From the NCBI GenBank assembly GCA_045652835.1, contig JAZOLE010000167.1:1-21083 (forward strand): a DNA stretch of 21,083 nucleotides. The letters are read 5' to 3'. The notes under the pieces were generated by a model. The model saw only the letters and a list, made by a program, of their open reading frames with translations. It did not search any database and had not been told where the DNA came from. Origin of the DNA: SVQP01 sp045652835 (lineage in GTDB: Bacteria > Bacillota > Clostridia > Oscillospirales > CAG-272). Both the position numbers and the translations under genes were made by a program. Shown here piece by piece: positions 7,521-14,090 of this stretch; positions within the stretch are counted from its first letter, which is position 1; every line of letters starts with the position of its first letter.

Positions 7521-9964
7521 TATTTTACCTCTGTAAACGCCGTAGCGGGTGCACGGTGTGCGCTCTCGGTTACGGGGATGTATTCGGAAATTTCGGGGGT
7601 CACGGGCAGCACCTTGGGAGCTTCGGGCAGCGCAAGCGCAACTGCCAATACGTCCTCAATGCGGCTGCAGGGGATAAAGTTGACGTGCTGCTTGACCTCG
7701 GGATCAAGCTCGTGCATGTCTCGCAGGTTGTCGGCAGGGATGCAAACGGTATCTGCACCCGCGGTGTAAGCCGCAAGCGATTTTTCCTTCAAGCCGCCAA
7801 TGGCAAGCACTCTGCCGCGCAGCGTGATCTCGCCCGTCATGGCAACGCCTCGGCGAACGGGAATGCCGGCAAGCGCGCTGATCATAGCGGTCGCCATGGT
7901 CACACCCGCGCTGGGACCGTCCTTGGGAACCGCACCCTCGGGCACGTGTACGTGAATGTCCTTCTTGGTATAGAAATCGGAGGGAATGCCCCACTTGGAG
8001 GCAACAGAGCGCGTGTAGGTCAGCGCAGCCTTGGCGCTTTCTTTCATCACGTCGCCCAAAGAGCCTGTCAGCTCAATCTTGCCCGTGCCATCGGTCACGG
8101 CAACCTCGACGCGCAAAACGTCGCCGCCCACCTCTGTCCATGCAAGACCGTTGACCTCACCGATCTCGTCCACAGGGGAGATCGCATCGGGCAAGCGCTT
8201 GCGCGGGCCGAGATAGCCTTGGATATCGCAGGCGTCGATGACAATGCGCTTAGCCTCGGTCTCCACCAGTTTCTTGGCTGCCTTGCGGCAAAGATCTGCA
8301 ATGGTGCGCTCCAAGTTACGCACGCCCGCCTCGCGGGTGTAGTAATCAATCAGCTCGTCCACGGCAGCGTCGGTGACCTTGACGGTACGTGCCGAGAGGC
8401 CGTGACGCTTGAGCTGCTTGGAAATCAGGTGATTTTTGGCAATGCTGCGCTTTTCGCTCTTGGTATAGGTCTTAAGCTCAATGATCTCCATACGGTCGAT
8501 CAGGGGGCGCGGTACGGTTTCTAAGGTGTTGGCGGTTGCGATAAACAAGCAATCCGAAAGGTCAAAGGGCAGCTCCACGAAATGATCGCGGAAGAATTTG
8601 TTCTGCTCGGGATCCAGCACCTCTAAAAGTGCGGAGGAGGGGTCACCGTGTGCGCTGATCGAAAGCTTGTCGATCTCGTCAAGCAAAATCAGCGGATTGC
8701 GCACGCCCGCGCGCGAGAGCGCGTCGATGATTCTGCCGGGCATGGCACCGATATATGTCTTTCTGTGGCCGCGAATGTCAGCCTCGTCACGCACGCCGCC
8801 CAAGGAAACGCGCACGTATTTGCGCTTCATGGCGCGTGCAATGGATGCCGCTACCGAGGTCTTACCCACACCGGGAGGGCCGACCAGGCAAATGATCTGA
8901 TTTTTGAGATCGGGGGAGAGCTGCTTGACCGCAAGGAACTCAAGGATGCGCTCCTTGACCTTTTCCAGTCCGTCATGATCGGCATCCAGTACCTTTTTGG
9001 CAGCGGAAATGCTGATGCGGTCCTTGGTGGTCTTGTTCCAGGGCAGCGAGAGGCAAACGTCCAAGTAGTTTTCAATCACGCCCGCTTCCGCAGAGCCAAA
9101 GGGCGTGCGGGAAAGGCGGTCATTTTCCTTGAGCAGCTTTTTCTCCACCTCTTCGGGCAGCTGTGCCTTGGCGATGCGCTGCTTGTTTTCCCAAATCTCG
9201 TTATCGCCCTCGCCAAGCTCCTCCTGCAGGGTGCGGATCTGCTCGCGCATGTAGTATTCCTTTTGGTGTCTGGCAATGCGCTCACGCACGCGTGCGTTGA
9301 TCATGGCGTCGCATTCCAGAATTTCCGCCTCGTGATCCAGCATCATGCACACGGTTTCAATGCGGATCATGGGATCAAAGCATTCCAGCACGGTCTGCTT
9401 GTCCTCGGGGCGCAGCAGCACGTTGGCGGCAATCATGTCGGCAAGCATGCCGGGGTCCTTGAGCGCGCGTGCTGTGTGCATGATCTCCTCGCCCGATGCG
9501 GGCAGGTGGCGAACCACGCGCTCCATAGCGGTAAGTGCCTGGCGCATCAGTGCCTCGGCGCGAATGCCGCCGTTGTCCTTGAGTGTGTAGGATTTGCACA
9601 TAACCTCTGCGTATGTCGCATCCTCGGTGGGGTGCAGGGCGGTCAGCATACCGCGCGACATACCCACTGCAATGGCGCGGCTTTGTCCGTCGCCGGATTT
9701 GACAAGCTGTCTGATCTTGGCAACAGTGCCAACGCGGTACAGCTTGGAAAGCGAGGGCTCGCCGCTGTCCGGCTCGGCAGAATTGCGCAATGTGACCAAT
9801 AAAACGGGCAGGGAGCCTTGAGCAGCAAGCTTTGCGGCGTGTGCTGAGCCAAAGCTGTCCTCTGCAATATCAAAGTTTACTGTTGCGCCGGGGAAGGTGA
9901 CGATGCCGCGCAAGGCAATTACGGGCATGGTCATGCTTTCGGCTTTTTCTATATATCCTGACAT
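7520..9964 (-). CDS. lon: ATP-dependent protease Lon (LonA)
   Basis: Cytoplasmic AAA+ serine protease that degrades misfolded and selected regulatory proteins. The 814-residue product has an N-terminal LON substrate domain (about 10-200), a coiled-coil region with KEYYMREQIRTLQEELG (about 235-255), Walker A GPPGVGKT at about 362-369, Walker B LILLDEIDKL near 426-435, and the proteolytic domain. That domain has the catalytic Ser685 in PKDGPSAG and Lys728 in GGLKEK. A proline-rich tail of about 35 residues follows. The open frame extends 42 codons upstream, but that stretch crosses the promoter and ribosome site, and family members begin like MSGYIEKAE; hence the start at 9964. AAAGGA lies 12 nt before the ATG, a long spacing. 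Confidence 0.97.
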   Translation of the reverse strand: MSGYIEKAESMTMPVIALRGIVTFPGATVNFDIAEDSFGSAHAAKLAAQGSLPVLLVTLRNSAEPDSGEPSLSKLYRVGTVAKIRQLVKSGDGQSRAIAVGMSRGMLTALHPTEDATYAEVMCKSYTLKDNGGIRAEALMRQALTAMERVVRHLPASGEEIMHTARALKDPGMLADMIAANVLLRPEDKQTVLECFDPMIRIETVCMMLDHEAEILECDAMINARVRERIARHQKEYYMREQIRTLQEELGEGDNEIWENKQRIAKAQLPEEVEKKLLKENDRLSRTPFGSAEAGVIENYLDVCLSLPWNKTTKDRISISAAKKVLDADHDGLEKVKERILEFLAVKQLSPDLKNQIICLVGPPGVGKTSVAASIARAMKRKYVRVSLGGVRDEADIRGHRKTYIGAMPGRIIDALSRAGVRNPLILLDEIDKLSISAHGDPSSALLEVLDPEQNKFFRDHFVELPFDLSDCLFIATANTLETVPRPLIDRMEIIELKTYTKSEKRSIAKNHLISKQLKRHGLSARTVKVTDAAVDELIDYYTREAGVRNLERTIADLCRKAAKKLVETEAKRIVIDACDIQGYLGPRKRLPDAISPVDEIGEVNGLAWTEVGGDVLRVEVAVTDGTGKIELTGSLGDVMKESAKAALTYTRSVASKWGIPSDFYTKKDIHVHVPEGAVPKDGPSAGVTMATAMISALAGIPVRRGVAMTGEITLRGRVLAIGGLKEKSLAAYTAGADTVCIPADNLRDMHELDPEVKQHVNFIPCSRIEDVLAVALALPEAPKVLPVTPEISEYIPVTESAHRAPATAFTEVK

Positions 9965-10051
9965 GGTGCGTAAAGTTCCTTTCGTTGGTAGGGTAGTGCG
10001 ATATATAATGCAATTCACGATGTGAACGGGATAACAGTATATCAACATAGC

Positions 10052-10060
10052 ATTATAGCA
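10052..10060 (-). promoter_or_regulatory. Extended -10 promoter for lon
   Basis: On the minus strand the sequence reads TGCTATAAT, a full consensus -10 (10057-10052) with the TGn extension. No good -35 box lies 16-18 bp upstream, which is normal for extended -10 promoters. Transcription would start near 10045, giving a lon leader of about 80 nt. Confidence 0.6.
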
Positions 10061-10081
10061 CAAGTGCGTGGAAATTGCTAT
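10055..10081. promoter_or_regulatory. CIRCE-like inverted repeat overlapping the lon -10 box
   Basis: ATAGCA, 15 nt, then TGCTAT. The HrcA operator CIRCE is TTAGCACTC-N9-GAGTGCTAA, whose outer six-base parts are also 15 nt apart. By eye 12 of 18 positions agree, with the outer parts kept and the inner parts lost. It lies on the -10 element, where a repressor would block. It may be a decayed or divergent heat-shock operator, or chance. Confidence 0.35.
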
Positions 10082-10133
10082 ATGTTTCAAGGTTTATTTA
10101 CAATTATTATATAATTTTTTTCAAAAAAGGCAC

Positions 10134-10154
10134 AAAAAAAGCGCGAAACCGCGC
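10134..10154 (-). terminator. Third of three tandem intrinsic terminators
   Basis: On the minus strand a GCGCG/CGCGC stem with a 4-nt loop is followed by seven T (10140-10134). It lies directly after terminator 2. Confidence 0.75.
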
Positions 10155-10174
10155 AAAAAAAGCCGAAAAACGGC
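10155..10174 (-). terminator. Second of three tandem intrinsic terminators
   Basis: On the minus strand a GCCG/CGGC stem with a T5 loop is followed by seven T (10161-10155). Confidence 0.75.
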
Positions 10175-10207
10175 AAAGAAAAAACGGAATCGGTAGAAAC
10201 CGATCCC
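10175..10207 (-). terminator. First and strongest of three tandem intrinsic terminators
   Basis: Arms 10199-10207 and 10186-10194 form a 9-bp stem, fully paired in minus-strand RNA (one G-U), with a UUCU loop. It is followed by GTTTTTTCTTT. It closes the RNA gene that begins near 10354. Confidence 0.85.
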
Positions 10208-10354
10208 GCTTCCATATACGCTCGCGATTACCTCGGTGCGAACGAAGCTGATGCAACGTTTGGCGTCTTTGCATGCTTGATACCATGAGATTGATATTCC
10301 GCAAAGTCCGACTTGAGCTGCACCTTTACAACGGAACGTCTGCTTCCGTCGTGC
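10179..10354 (-). ncRNA. Candidate stand-alone structured RNA of about 175 nt, family not recognised
   Basis: A near-consensus promoter and an intrinsic terminator frame about 175 nt with no believable reading frame: the only frames lack ribosome sites and read on through the terminators. The expected 5' end is G10354. The 5' part folds with GCAC/GUGC and ACGGAA/UUCCGU stems. The middle can form CUUUGC/GCAAAG, or alternatively AUGCAA/UUGCAU plus AAGC/GCUU. The 3' part forms GCUUCGUUCGC against GCGAGC and GAAGC. GGUGC can pair either with the 5' GCAC or with a later GCACC, so exclusive folds exist. I could not match it to 6S RNA, SRP RNA, tmRNA, RNase P, T-box or any riboswitch I know. It is probably a trans-acting RNA; a lon leader is less likely because lon has its own promoter below three terminators. 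Confidence 0.6.
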
Positions 10355-10360
10355 AAGAAT

Positions 10361-10389
10361 ATTATACCGCAGCGGCGGCATTTTGTAAA
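10361..10389 (-). promoter_or_regulatory. Sigma-A promoter of the structured RNA
   Basis: On the minus strand TTTACA (10389-10384), a 17-bp spacer and TATAAT (10366-10361). The -35 has five of six consensus bases and the -10 all six. The start point is about 7 nt on, near G10354. Confidence 0.8.
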
Positions 10390-10538
10390 TTGGCAAAGTT
10401 GACGATTTTTGACGAGATATTTCGTGAAAAGGACTACGGGTGAGAATTTCAGTAGGATTTTTGCAAAATATTTTGTCTATTTTTCCGATAGACATGCATG
10501 TCGTACCGAACAGCCGTTCCTTTGGTCGACAAAAGGCG
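10390..10538. other. Gene-free stretch with small inverted repeats
   Basis: No reading frame here is credible. It holds a GTCTAT/ATAGAC hairpin (10475-10493), a perfect 12-bp palindrome GACATGCATGTC (10491-10502), and a stem of AGCCGT (10512-10517) with ACGGCT (10539-10544) plus CCTTT with AAAGG. No clear promoter was found on the plus strand. Confidence 0.4.
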
Positions 10539-10582
10539 ACGGCTGCTGCAAGCCGTTTGCCGTTTGCAGCAGCCGTTTTTTT
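10539..10582. terminator. Strong hairpin terminator after the glycosidase-like gene
   Basis: A perfect 13-bp stem (10539-10551 with 10564-10576) and 12-nt loop. On the plus strand it is followed by seven T, a textbook terminator. On the minus strand, the direction of the adjacent gene whose stop is at 10585, the stem is followed by CGCC then TTTT, so it would work less well. It is probably bidirectional. No plus-strand gene feeding into it was identified. Confidence 0.75.
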
Positions 10583-10584
10583 GT

Positions 10585-13227
10585 TTAGTCCTTCTTTTTC
10601 GTGATAATTGTTACAGCCGCAGCCAGAGCCGTCAGCAGCAATGCGCTGATACTCATCACGGACTTGCAGCCGCCGGGTTGTACTGCGTCGGTTTGTGCGT
10701 CGGTGCTCTCCTGCCTGTCGGGTTCGGTGGTCGCCTCGTCCTGCACGGGCAGGGTGGTAGTCTCTTCGGGAGTGGTCTGGGAGGTATCCTCGCCCGTTGC
10801 GTTTGCCGCGGTCGAGATATAGCTGTACTTAAAGCGTCCCGAGGGAGCAACGTCACCCGAGGTGTAGAAGTCTAAAATATCACCCGAGAAGGTGGTATAG
10901 ACGTAATCGGTCTGTCCCTTCGCGCCCTGATCCGCTTGGTCATGTACGTTGTCGGTCCAGGCAAAGTTGACGGTAAAGTCATAGCCCGAAAGACCCAGCA
11001 TGCTCTTGGGCACCTTGATTTGCATGTAGTTGCCGCTTACGGTGTAATCCACCTCGCCAACTGCCTCTGTATCGTAGCCGTTGCCCGTAAATCTTTCCAG
11101 ATATGCCTTGGTCGCGGTGGGGGAGGTCTTGTTGATTACGTAATCAAAGGTTTCCCAACCCTGACCCTGCTGATCGGTGTCCAGATAGAGCACCATCCAA
11201 AGCGGATCGGTGTAGGGGGTAATGGTATCGTTGCATTCCACGTAGAAGTAAACGTATTCGTCGTCTCTTGCCACGCGCGCACCGATGATATCGTTTCTGC
11301 CCGAGTATTCGTGGTAGGTCAGCTCACCCCAGCCCTTGCCCTCGCGATCGTCGGTGTTGCCGATATAGGCAGCGTAGTAAGGTGCAATTGCATTCCATTG
11401 TGCGTTATCGGCAGAGATATCCATGGTAGCTGCCTTGCCGGGTGCGGGAATGGGGCGCACGCCCTTATACTGACGGATAAAGTTGACCATTTGATAATAA
11501 TAGTGGTCCTTCAAGTTGCCCTTGGTAGGCTCGATGTCACGGGAGAATTCGTCATTGAACTGATCGCAAAAGGCGTTGGATACGGCAGAGGCGTAGCCCT
11601 CGGGCCAACCGTCAATGCGCGCCATTGCCCATTCGTTCCAGCCTGTGATGAAAATGACCTTGGGGTCGATCTCAAGCGCGTAGTTGAACTGTTCGGCGAA
11701 GTTGTAGCCCCATTTGGAGGCTTCCTTGCCATCTACTTCGTAGCGGTTCTGATAATCGTGCGTGTAGGAGCGTCCCATGACATTATTGCCGCTCATTGCG
11801 GAGATCATATCCAGCTCATAATTGTGGTTTTGCGCAATGCCGACTGTCATCTGCTCTACGATCTTTTTGTTTCTGTCCTTGTTGCTGGCATAATAGAGAG
11901 CCTGCGGATAGGTGGAAAGCCAACCCCATTCACCTGCTGTCGTTTTGCCTACCTTATATCCGGGCTGACCGCCGCGCCAGGTAAAGAATTTCTTGATCTC
12001 TTTGCCGGCGTTATCGTCCGTGTTGATGGCGTTGCTGCGTGCCATGAGCATAGGCTTGCCTTCCCAGTAGAACCACAGCTTATGGTATTCACCATTGCGG
12101 AAAAAGTCCATGTACATCTCACGCACCTGCGTGTTGGTATCCGCGCCTCCGCCAAAGGGAAGCATGAAGGAAACCTTGGGGGTCAGCACGCCGTCGTCCA
12201 TGGCGTCCGACCATGTATCGAACAGGGCAGTATAGCCGGATTTGTGGGTGGCGGTGCCGTTGGTGTTATCGGTCAGTACAGCGTCAATGCCTGCATTGGC
12301 AAGCAGCTCACCCTGACGGCGAATGACCCAAGTGTCGGTGCTTTCATAGTAGCCGTAGACCGATTCGTTCCAAGAGCCCTGAAAATGGCTCGGTGTCCAT
12401 ACCGGGTGATCGGGGTCTCTTACCGCCCCGGGATATTGCTCTGCGGCGTTGTTGACGTTGATTACGGTGGGGCGACCGAGATGCCACGTCCAGTAAAAAA
12501 TGGCAACCGTTTTGTTCTCGCGGGGGTCTCCCACCTCGGCATTGGTCAGCGATGTGCGTCCCAGTCCGTCGGTGAACACCCACGTGTCGGGCATGACCTC
12601 GTGTGTATAGATGAGGCTGTCCTCGGGAATGACGTATTCGTCGGGAGCGGTGTGCTTTCCGTCAACGGGAATCTCGAACGGATCGCATGTGCCGAAAGGA
12701 TCGGCAGGCTCGCCCACAAACGTGATTTTAAGCTCCGGCTCGTGGTTCTTTTCGCTACCGTCCAGGTACAAAAAGCCCTTGCCGTTCTGCACGTCGGTGT
12801 TGGTCCAGACGCCGACTGCGCCGCGCGGCTCAATGACGGCAAACAGGTATTCGCCTGCGGGTTGTGCTTCAAAGTCCAGGCGGTTGGTGGCATTGTCCTT
12901 CATGGGATCAATGCGCACGGATGCGATGGGCTCTGCCTCCAGAGAATCCTCGGGGTCGCCCAGCCAGCGGTACAGCGCCAGCGTGCAGGCGGAGTTGGTT
13001 TCGGTCCAGGTGGGCATGGCGAAGGAAAAGCCGGTGAACTCGGCATTGACCTTGGCGCGGTATGCAAAGGTGGTTTCCACGCGCAACGGGTTACGCGTGC
13101 CGCCTGTACCGTTCATGACCGAAATCTCCTGTGCGGCGGTGGGCAGGATCAGCGACGAAGCGCACACTGCCAGCATCAGCGCGCATAAGAGCAGCGAAAC
13201 AAGGCTCAATAAGCGGGATCGTTTCAT
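10585..13227 (-). CDS. Secreted, membrane-anchored glycoside hydrolase-like protein (GH99/WbsX-like barrel with CBM9/DOMON-like domain)
   Basis: The 880-residue product starts with a signal peptide (1-33, likely cut after PTAA). Then come a beta-rich domain (about 45-175), a likely TIM-barrel domain (about 238-595) with VAIFYWTWHLGR, NAGIDAVLTDNTNG and FITGWNEWAMAR (W530-N-E-W533), and a second beta domain (about 600-805) of CBM9/DOMON type with YVYFYVECND and MVLYLDTDQ. A Thr/Glu/Asp-rich stalk (about 806-850) and a C-terminal helix ending in KKKD, preceded by GGCKS, complete it. WNEW motifs recall the WbsX and GH71/GH99 families, so glycan cleavage at the cell surface is a reasonable guess, but the substrate is unknown. 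The ATG at 13227 has AAAGGAG 9 nt upstream; a start 36 bp earlier would lie in the 5' leader. It is monocistronic, with its own promoter and terminator. Confidence 0.8.
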   Translation of the reverse strand: MKRSRLLSLVSLLLCALMLAVCASSLILPTAAQEISVMNGTGGTRNPLRVETTFAYRAKVNAEFTGFSFAMPTWTETNSACTLALYRWLGDPEDSLEAEPIASVRIDPMKDNATNRLDFEAQPAGEYLFAVIEPRGAVGVWTNTDVQNGKGFLYLDGSEKNHEPELKITFVGEPADPFGTCDPFEIPVDGKHTAPDEYVIPEDSLIYTHEVMPDTWVFTDGLGRTSLTNAEVGDPRENKTVAIFYWTWHLGRPTVINVNNAAEQYPGAVRDPDHPVWTPSHFQGSWNESVYGYYESTDTWVIRRQGELLANAGIDAVLTDNTNGTATHKSGYTALFDTWSDAMDDGVLTPKVSFMLPFGGGADTNTQVREMYMDFFRNGEYHKLWFYWEGKPMLMARSNAINTDDNAGKEIKKFFTWRGGQPGYKVGKTTAGEWGWLSTYPQALYYASNKDRNKKIVEQMTVGIAQNHNYELDMISAMSGNNVMGRSYTHDYQNRYEVDGKEASKWGYNFAEQFNYALEIDPKVIFITGWNEWAMARIDGWPEGYASAVSNAFCDQFNDEFSRDIEPTKGNLKDHYYYQMVNFIRQYKGVRPIPAPGKAATMDISADNAQWNAIAPYYAAYIGNTDDREGKGWGELTYHEYSGRNDIIGARVARDDEYVYFYVECNDTITPYTDPLWMVLYLDTDQQGQGWETFDYVINKTSPTATKAYLERFTGNGYDTEAVGEVDYTVSGNYMQIKVPKSMLGLSGYDFTVNFAWTDNVHDQADQGAKGQTDYVYTTFSGDILDFYTSGDVAPSGRFKYSYISTAANATGEDTSQTTPEETTTLPVQDEATTEPDRQESTDAQTDAVQPGGCKSVMSISALLLTALAAAVTIITKKKD

Positions 13228-13263
13228 AAAAATCGACTCCTTTACCTGTATTTTGTTGTACAC

Positions 13264-13292
13264 ATTATATCATAAACAGCGCGGCGCGTCAA
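13264..13292 (-). promoter_or_regulatory. Strong sigma-A promoter of the glycosidase-like gene
   Basis: On the minus strand TTGACG (13292-13287), 17 bp, TATAAT (13269-13264), with a TGn extension before the -10. The start point is near 13257, giving a leader of about 30 nt. Confidence 0.88.
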
Positions 13293-13362
13293 TGATTTTG
13301 GTGCAATTTTTCACAAACTGTGCGGTATTTTGCAATAGTGCCAAAAAAATTTCGAATACCTA

Positions 13363-13391
13363 TTGACAAGCGGAGTGGGATGTGGTATAAT
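13363..13391 (+). promoter_or_regulatory. Perfect-consensus sigma-A promoter of the infC operon
   Basis: TTGACA (13363-13368), exactly 17 bp, TATAAT (13386-13391). Both boxes match the consensus at every base, as expected for a ribosomal protein operon. The start point is near 13398. Confidence 0.92.
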
Positions 13392-13397
13392 TGCACG

Positions 13398-13533
13398 GTA
13401 AATGAAGTGAAGCCCCTCGGTTTCCACCCTGCCGCCGTGAGCGCGCATGGGTTGATATTCTCTTATCTTGTGCCGCAAAGTCGGTGCAGTGGGCGTACGG
13501 GGGCAGATTGCTTCTGTACGATTTTTATTTTTC
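13398..13533 (+). promoter_or_regulatory. infC leader, L20-leader-like attenuation region
   Basis: About 136 nt separate the start point from the infC ribosome site. In Bacillus the infC-rpmI-rplT operon is controlled by L20 binding to a structured leader that ends in a terminator. The same layout is seen here. CCAC and TGC (13424-13432) can pair with GCAGTGG (13486-13492), and GCCCC (13412-13416) can pair with GGGGC (13500-13504), opening the terminator. Assignment to the L20 leader family is inferred from position and fold. Confidence 0.6.
13495..13532 (+). terminator. Attenuator-like intrinsic terminator in the infC leader
   Basis: An 11-bp stem (13495-13505 with 13509-13519, three G-U pairs) with a GAT loop is followed by GA, T5, A, T5. 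It ends right before the GGAGG of infC, so termination would shut off the whole operon. Confidence 0.72.
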
Positions 13534-13547
13534 GGAGGTGTTTACCC

Positions 13548-14072
13548 ATCGCTACCAATCAAAAAGACACGCTTATCAATGAAGAGATTAACTGTGAGCA
13601 GATCCGCGTGATCGGCAATGACGGCGCTATGCTGGGCATTATGAGCTCGGATCAGGCACTTCAAATGGCTTATGACAAGTCTTTGGACCTTGTGATGATG
13701 TCGCCCGATGCCACTCCCCCCGTATGTAAGATTATGGACTACGGCAAGTATCGCTTTGAAAAGGATAAGCGCGAAAAGGAAGCAAAGAAGAAGCAGCAGG
13801 TTGTTGAAACCAAGGAAATTCAGCTTTCTTGCCGCATTGACACCCACGACTACGAGACCAAGATGAAGAGAGGCCGCAAGTTCCTGGAGGCAGGCAACAA
13901 GGTCAAGGTCGTTCTGGTCTTCCACGGCCGTGAAATGAGCCATCAGCAGCTCGGTAAGGACATGATCGACAAGTTTATTGCAGACTGTGCAGATCTCGGT
14001 ACCACCGACAAGAAGCCCGTGCTCAACGGTAAGCTGCTCAGCGTGGTGCTCTCGCCCGTGAAGAAAAAATAA
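13548..14072 (+). CDS. infC: Translation initiation factor IF-3, apparent ATC start
   Basis: IF-3 binds the 30S subunit, keeps it apart from 50S, and rejects wrong initiator tRNA or start codons. The mature N terminus IATNQKDTLINEEINCEQIRVIG and the motifs MSSDQALQMAYDKSLDLVMMSP, VCKIMDYGKYRFEKDKREKE and the C-terminal KMKRGRKFLEAGNKVKVVL and REMSHQQLG are all present in order, spanning both IF-3 domains. No ATG, GTG or TTG lies in frame near the ribosome site. GGAGG (13534-13538) is followed after 9 nt by ATC at 13548, giving 174 residues, the usual length. Non-AUG starts (AUU in Escherichia coli) are a known way for IF-3 to limit its own synthesis. The first gene of the infC-rpmI-rplT operon. 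Confidence 0.93.
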   Translation: MATNQKDTLINEEINCEQIRVIGNDGAMLGIMSSDQALQMAYDKSLDLVMMSPDATPPVCKIMDYGKYRFEKDKREKEAKKKQQVVETKEIQLSCRIDTHDYETKMKRGRKFLEAGNKVKVVLVFHGREMSHQQLGKDMIDKFIADCADLGTTDKKPVLNGKLLSVVLSPVKKK

Positions 14073-14090
14073 TTTCGTTCATTTTATTAT

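Noticed and set aside
6780..7769. 329-residue plus-strand frame over the hairpin array, ysxC and the lon end
   Set aside because: It is antisense to conserved genes and shows no recognisable protein family.
8648..9802. 384-residue plus-strand frame opposite lon
   Set aside because: A shadow of the well-supported lon gene.
9965..10090. 42-codon upstream extension of lon
   Set aside because: It crosses the lon promoter and ribosome site, and the LonA family begins near the ATG at 9964.
10337..10354. GGAAGCAG in the structured RNA, as in the SRP RNA apical loop
   Set aside because: The flanking GGUCAGG and the helix 8 context are missing, so it is probably chance.
10179..10354. 6S RNA, T-box or known riboswitch
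   Set aside because: The ends do not pair into a long rod with a central bubble, and no T-box or riboswitch core motif was recognised. A covariance search could overturn this.
10121..10495. 124-residue minus-strand reading frame, and a 65-residue one within it
   Set aside because: The longer frame begins upstream of the RNA promoter, and both run through the three terminators; neither has a ribosome site. Poly-Phe ends come from the T runs.
10936..13188. 750-residue plus-strand reading frame opposite the glycosidase-like gene
   Set aside because: A shadow frame kept open by codon bias: no domain, signal peptide or ribosome site, while the minus frame has all three.
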